Origin: an uncultured Clostridia bacterium
GTDB taxonomy: Bacteria > Bacillota > Clostridia > Oscillospirales > Ruminococcaceae
Length of the DNA stretch: 8,898 nucleotides
Reading direction: 5' to 3'
Assembly (NCBI GenBank): GCA_945947715.1
Contig: CAMEYZ010000084.1
Span: forward strand, 1-8,898
This document shows, one piece after another, positions 7,278 to 8,898 of this stretch (the first letter of the stretch is position 1; every line of letters starts with the position of its first letter). The notes below the pieces were generated by a model. The model searched no databases. It had not been told where the DNA came from and worked only from the letters and a program-made list of their open reading frames with translations. The position numbers and the translations under genes are program-made.

Positions 7278-7397
7278 GTAACCGCCGCAAAGCCGAAGCG
7301 GTACTGCTGCGATTTATTTCAGCGCCGTATAAAAAATGTGTTATGCCCTGCCCGAAAACGGGTATGAGTATAAAAATACGCAGTATATCTTAATATT
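7278..7397 (-). promoter_or_regulatory. Structured 5' leader of the che operon
   Basis: About 120 nt lie between the predicted transcription start (near 7397) and the ribosome binding site. Minus-strand pairings visible are: CGTAT (7376-7380) with ATACG (7326-7330), enclosing a CCCG-TTTT-CGGG hairpin (7351-7362); and, immediately before the ribosome binding site, GTACCGC (7298-7304) with GCGGTTAC (7278-7285), a 7-bp stem with one bulged base and a 12-base loop. I do not recognise a known riboswitch class. The last hairpin sits where it could influence ribosome access; the function is inferred from position only. Confidence 0.4.
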
Positions 7398-7403
7398 AGT
7401 TAT

Positions 7404-7432
7404 ATTATACCACAAACATTTTTTTTCTTCAA
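7404..7432 (-). promoter_or_regulatory. Sigma-A promoter of the che operon
   Basis: Reading the minus strand: -35 TTGAAG (7427-7432), a 17-bp spacer containing an eight-A run, and a perfect -10 TATAAT (7404-7409) preceded by TGG, an extended -10. The start point would be near 7397, giving a leader of about 137 nt before cheA. The match is to the housekeeping sigma consensus and not to the flagellar sigma-D consensus. Confidence 0.8.
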
Positions 7433-7448
7433 GGGATATTTGACAACA

Positions 7449-7465
7449 AATTGACTATATCAATT
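7449..7465. repeat. 17-bp dyad, possible operator between divergent promoters
   Basis: Perfect six-base arms AATTGA / TCAATT around the five-base centre CTATA. It begins 17 bp upstream of the che operon -35 and overlaps a TTGACT element. The size suits a dimeric regulator, but AT-rich DNA produces such dyads by chance fairly often. Confidence 0.35.
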
Positions 7466-7539
7466 AAAAATTTTTGGTTATATTTTCGGTAAAATTATAC
7501 AAAAGCTGATAAAACACGTTATTTGTACATTATTAATTC

Positions 7540-7556
7540 ATATTTCGCTGAAATAT
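7540..7556. repeat. 17-bp dyad upstream of the divergent gene
   Basis: Perfect seven-base arms ATATTTC / GAAATAT around GCT. It ends about 50 bp before the plus-strand -10 element at 7606-7611, so an activator site is conceivable. The arms differ from those of the dyad at 7449-7465, so a shared regulator is not implied. Confidence 0.35.
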
Positions 7557-7605
7557 TCGTTGCATAAATTAATAAAATGTTCACAAAATGAGCTGCAAAT
7601 TGGAT

Positions 7606-7611
7606 TATAAT
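7606..7611 (+). promoter_or_regulatory. Probable -10 element for the divergent gene
   Basis: A perfect TATAAT lies 48 bp before the ATG at 7660, giving a leader of about 42 nt. The -35 region is poor: TTCACA at 7580-7585 would need a 20-bp spacer, and at 17-18 bp only A-rich sequence is present. This pattern fits an activated or weak sigma-A promoter. Confidence 0.5.
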
Positions 7612-7659
7612 AAAAGGCAAAGGGAGAAATATTTGCATTTATAAAGGGGGTGAGCGGAA

Positions 7660-8898
7660 ATGGCAAATATACTTAATATAACGACTCCGGTAACGCCTAA
7701 GGATTACCAGATGCCCAAATATAATCAGAATCAGCAGACAGGCGCTTCGGGCGAGGTGTTCAATCTCGGCGACCAGACTAAGGTAATTAAGACCAACAAT
7801 CGAAGCGAGGGGTATGCTGAACAGGACCTGAAGGACCTGGAGCTTGCTACGCCATCATCGGCAGGTGGTGCGGGAGGCGTCTCCGATACCCTCGATGCGG
7901 TAAAGGAGCTTCTCGGAAAGGCAGCCTTCTCCGCTCTTGCAGAAAAAGGGGATACCTCTGCACTTAATAAGCTCACGGAGTTTGCTCAGGAGGTCATTCT
8001 CACTCCCGAAACCCTTGTGTCCGACCTTAATAATCAGCAGCAGAATGCTACCATTTTCAGCGGAAAGCTGTGGGATACGCTCCGCATGCTGGCAAAGGGA
8101 AGTAATTCCGAGGATATGTTCTCCGCTGTGCTGGACTTCGCAAAGGCGGCAGCTAACAACGCTCAGAAAAATGAGATACTGTCCTCGCTGTCTGCAAACT
8201 TTAAATTTCTCGCCGAGGAGCTGGCCCCCAGCAAGGCGGTCTCCGAGGAGCTTATGAAGGCCTCTGAGGCTCTTGCCTCTCCTGATGCGGCAAGGAATTA
8301 TCAGGCGCTTAAGTCCACCCTTGTGCAGCTTATCAACTACACCGGCGAAAGCCTGCTTCTGGATAACAGGACCCAGAATCTGCTTCCGCTTATCATACAT
8401 AATATGTCAAGGTACAGCGACGACCCCTCTGCTCTGCGGCAGAGCTTCGATACGCTTTTAAACATCTTCGACAACGTGAATTTCGGGGAGAATACCCTGT
8501 CAGCGCTGGCGTCGGCTTCGGGAGCGGAAAATGCTGCCCCGTCGGCTATACGCTCCGCGCTGGAAAAGCTATTCGATAATTTTATTCTCCAGTCCGACCT
8601 GCCCGCTGATGTGAAGAGCTCCTCGGTAATAGACAGCTCCGTCATCGCTGAGCAGAACCGTCTGGATAACACCGCCAATCTGCTTGCAATGGGCATCAGG
8701 AACATGGCTGCTCGACTGGATACGGTCCGGCTGAAAAACACGCTCAGCGGCATCGACCCAGGAAATGGCTCGGCTTCAATAAAGCTCGCCCTTGCTTCGG
8801 TGACGCCCAATACTCCTGCCATGGCGGATGCTCTCGATTCGCTTATTGCAAACTATGACAAGACTCATGACCTGGTGGGACTTATCGACCGGTTGGGT
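7660..8898 (+). CDS. Unrecognised helical, cysteine-free protein, 3' end off the right edge
   Basis: An open frame of 413 codons with no stop before the window edge. The ATG is fixed by AGGGGGTG seven bases upstream and by an in-frame TGA at 7651-7653. I do not recognise the family. Residues 1-about 75 are polar and low in complexity (many Asn, Gln, Thr, Gly) and are probably disordered; there is no Sec signal and no membrane segment. From about 76 the sequence is largely predicted helix, rich in Leu, Ala, Ser and Asn, for example LLDNRTQNLLPLIIHNMSRY. There is no cysteine and only one tryptophan in all 413 residues. Absence of Cys and of a Sec signal, beside chemotaxis genes, would suit a protein exported by the flagellar apparatus or a FliK-like hook-length protein, whose conserved domain would lie past the edge. 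It could equally be an ordinary cytoplasmic helical protein. Confidence 0.8.
   Translation, partial: MANILNITTPVTPKDYQMPKYNQNQQTGASGEVFNLGDQTKVIKTNNRSEGYAEQDLKDLELATPSSAGGAGGVSDTLDAVKELLGKAAFSALAEKGDTSALNKLTEFAQEVILTPETLVSDLNNQQQNATIFSGKLWDTLRMLAKGSNSEDMFSAVLDFAKAAANNAQKNEILSSLSANFKFLAEELAPSKAVSEELMKASEALASPDAARNYQALKSTLVQLINYTGESLLLDNRTQNLLPLIIHNMSRYSDDPSALRQSFDTLLNIFDNVNFGENTLSALASASGAENAAPSAIRSALEKLFDNFILQSDLPADVKSSSVIDSSVIAEQNRLDNTANLLAMGIRNMAARLDTVRLKNTLSGIDPGNGSASIKLALASVTPNTPAMADALDSLIANYDKTHDLVGLIDRLG

Larger units (their letters stand above)
7261..7659. other. Divergent intergenic control region
   Basis: About 400 bp without a coding gene, strongly AT-rich between roughly 7380 and 7640. 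It contains the che operon promoter and leader, a plus-strand -10 element and two dyads, listed separately. It also has a perfect plus-strand TTGACA (7440-7445) without a good -10 at 17-18 bp, and a minus-strand TATAAT (7494-7499) without a good -35. Both operons diverge from here, so shared control is plausible. Confidence 0.7.

Noticed and set aside
6571..7281. A 236-codon plus-strand open frame opposite the start of cheA
   Set aside because: It is antisense to the P1 and P2 coding sequence and is a compositional shadow.
7261..7290. Longer cheA starting at TTG 7288-7290, or at ATG 7267-7269
   Set aside because: The TTG has no ribosome binding site and would put AAGGA inside the gene, and the ATG at 7267 has no spacing from AAGGA. 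The ATG at 7258-7260 has a nine-base spacing and begins at the expected P1 boundary.
7278..7397. Known riboswitch (for example c-di-GMP) in the cheA leader
   Set aside because: I could not place the conserved core bases of any class I know; only local stems are visible.
7490..7512. Possible sigma-D promoter on the plus strand (TAAA then GCTGATAA)
   Set aside because: The -10-like box matches seven of eight bases, but the spacing to TAAA is 11 and about 15 is required.
7855..8822. Minus-strand open frames (7855-8400 and 8337-8822) opposite the divergent gene
   Set aside because: The plus-strand frame is open for all 413 codons and has a strong ribosome binding site and upstream promoter; the minus frames have neither and overlap each other.

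Overview
The window looks like chromosomal DNA from a motile Gram-positive anaerobe of the Clostridia. A Ruminococcus-like member of the Oscillospiraceae/Ruminococcaceae is my best guess, made from protein style only. Supporting signs are strong GGAGG-type ribosome binding sites, a sigma-A promoter with an extended -10, a CheA of Gram-positive architecture, and a secreted transglutaminase with an Fn3 domain beside a bacterial Ig-like protein. I see no mobile element, tRNA, rRNA or CRISPR.

Layout. (1) 1-1874, minus strand: a two-gene secreted-protein unit. A transglutaminase-like protein with a C-terminal Fn3 domain is followed 36 nt later by an Ig-like (Big_2-type) lipoprotein that runs off the left edge. 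(2) 1917-1961: two hairpins; the second has a T-rich tail and should end the chemotaxis operon. (3) 1972-7260, minus strand: a compact chemotaxis operon transcribed cheA - cheW1 - cheR - cheB - cheW2, with gaps of 40, 27, 7 and 16 nt. (4) 7261-7659: an AT-rich divergent control region. It holds a strong sigma-A promoter for the operon, a structured cheA leader, a plus-strand -10 element and two 17-bp dyads. (5) 7660-8898, plus strand: the first 413 codons of an unrecognised, cysteine-free protein that is open at the right edge.

How the genes work together. CheA and the two CheW adaptors form the signalling core with membrane chemoreceptors. CheA autophosphorylates at His52 and passes phosphate to CheB and to a CheY encoded elsewhere. 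CheR adds and CheB removes receptor methyl groups for adaptation. No receptor, cheY, cheC or cheD is in the window. The most unusual feature is an exact 100-residue tandem duplication of the P2 (response-regulator docking) domain of CheA. The divergent plus-strand protein is the least explained gene; its lack of cysteine and of a Sec signal would fit a flagellar export substrate or a FliK-like protein, but that is inference.
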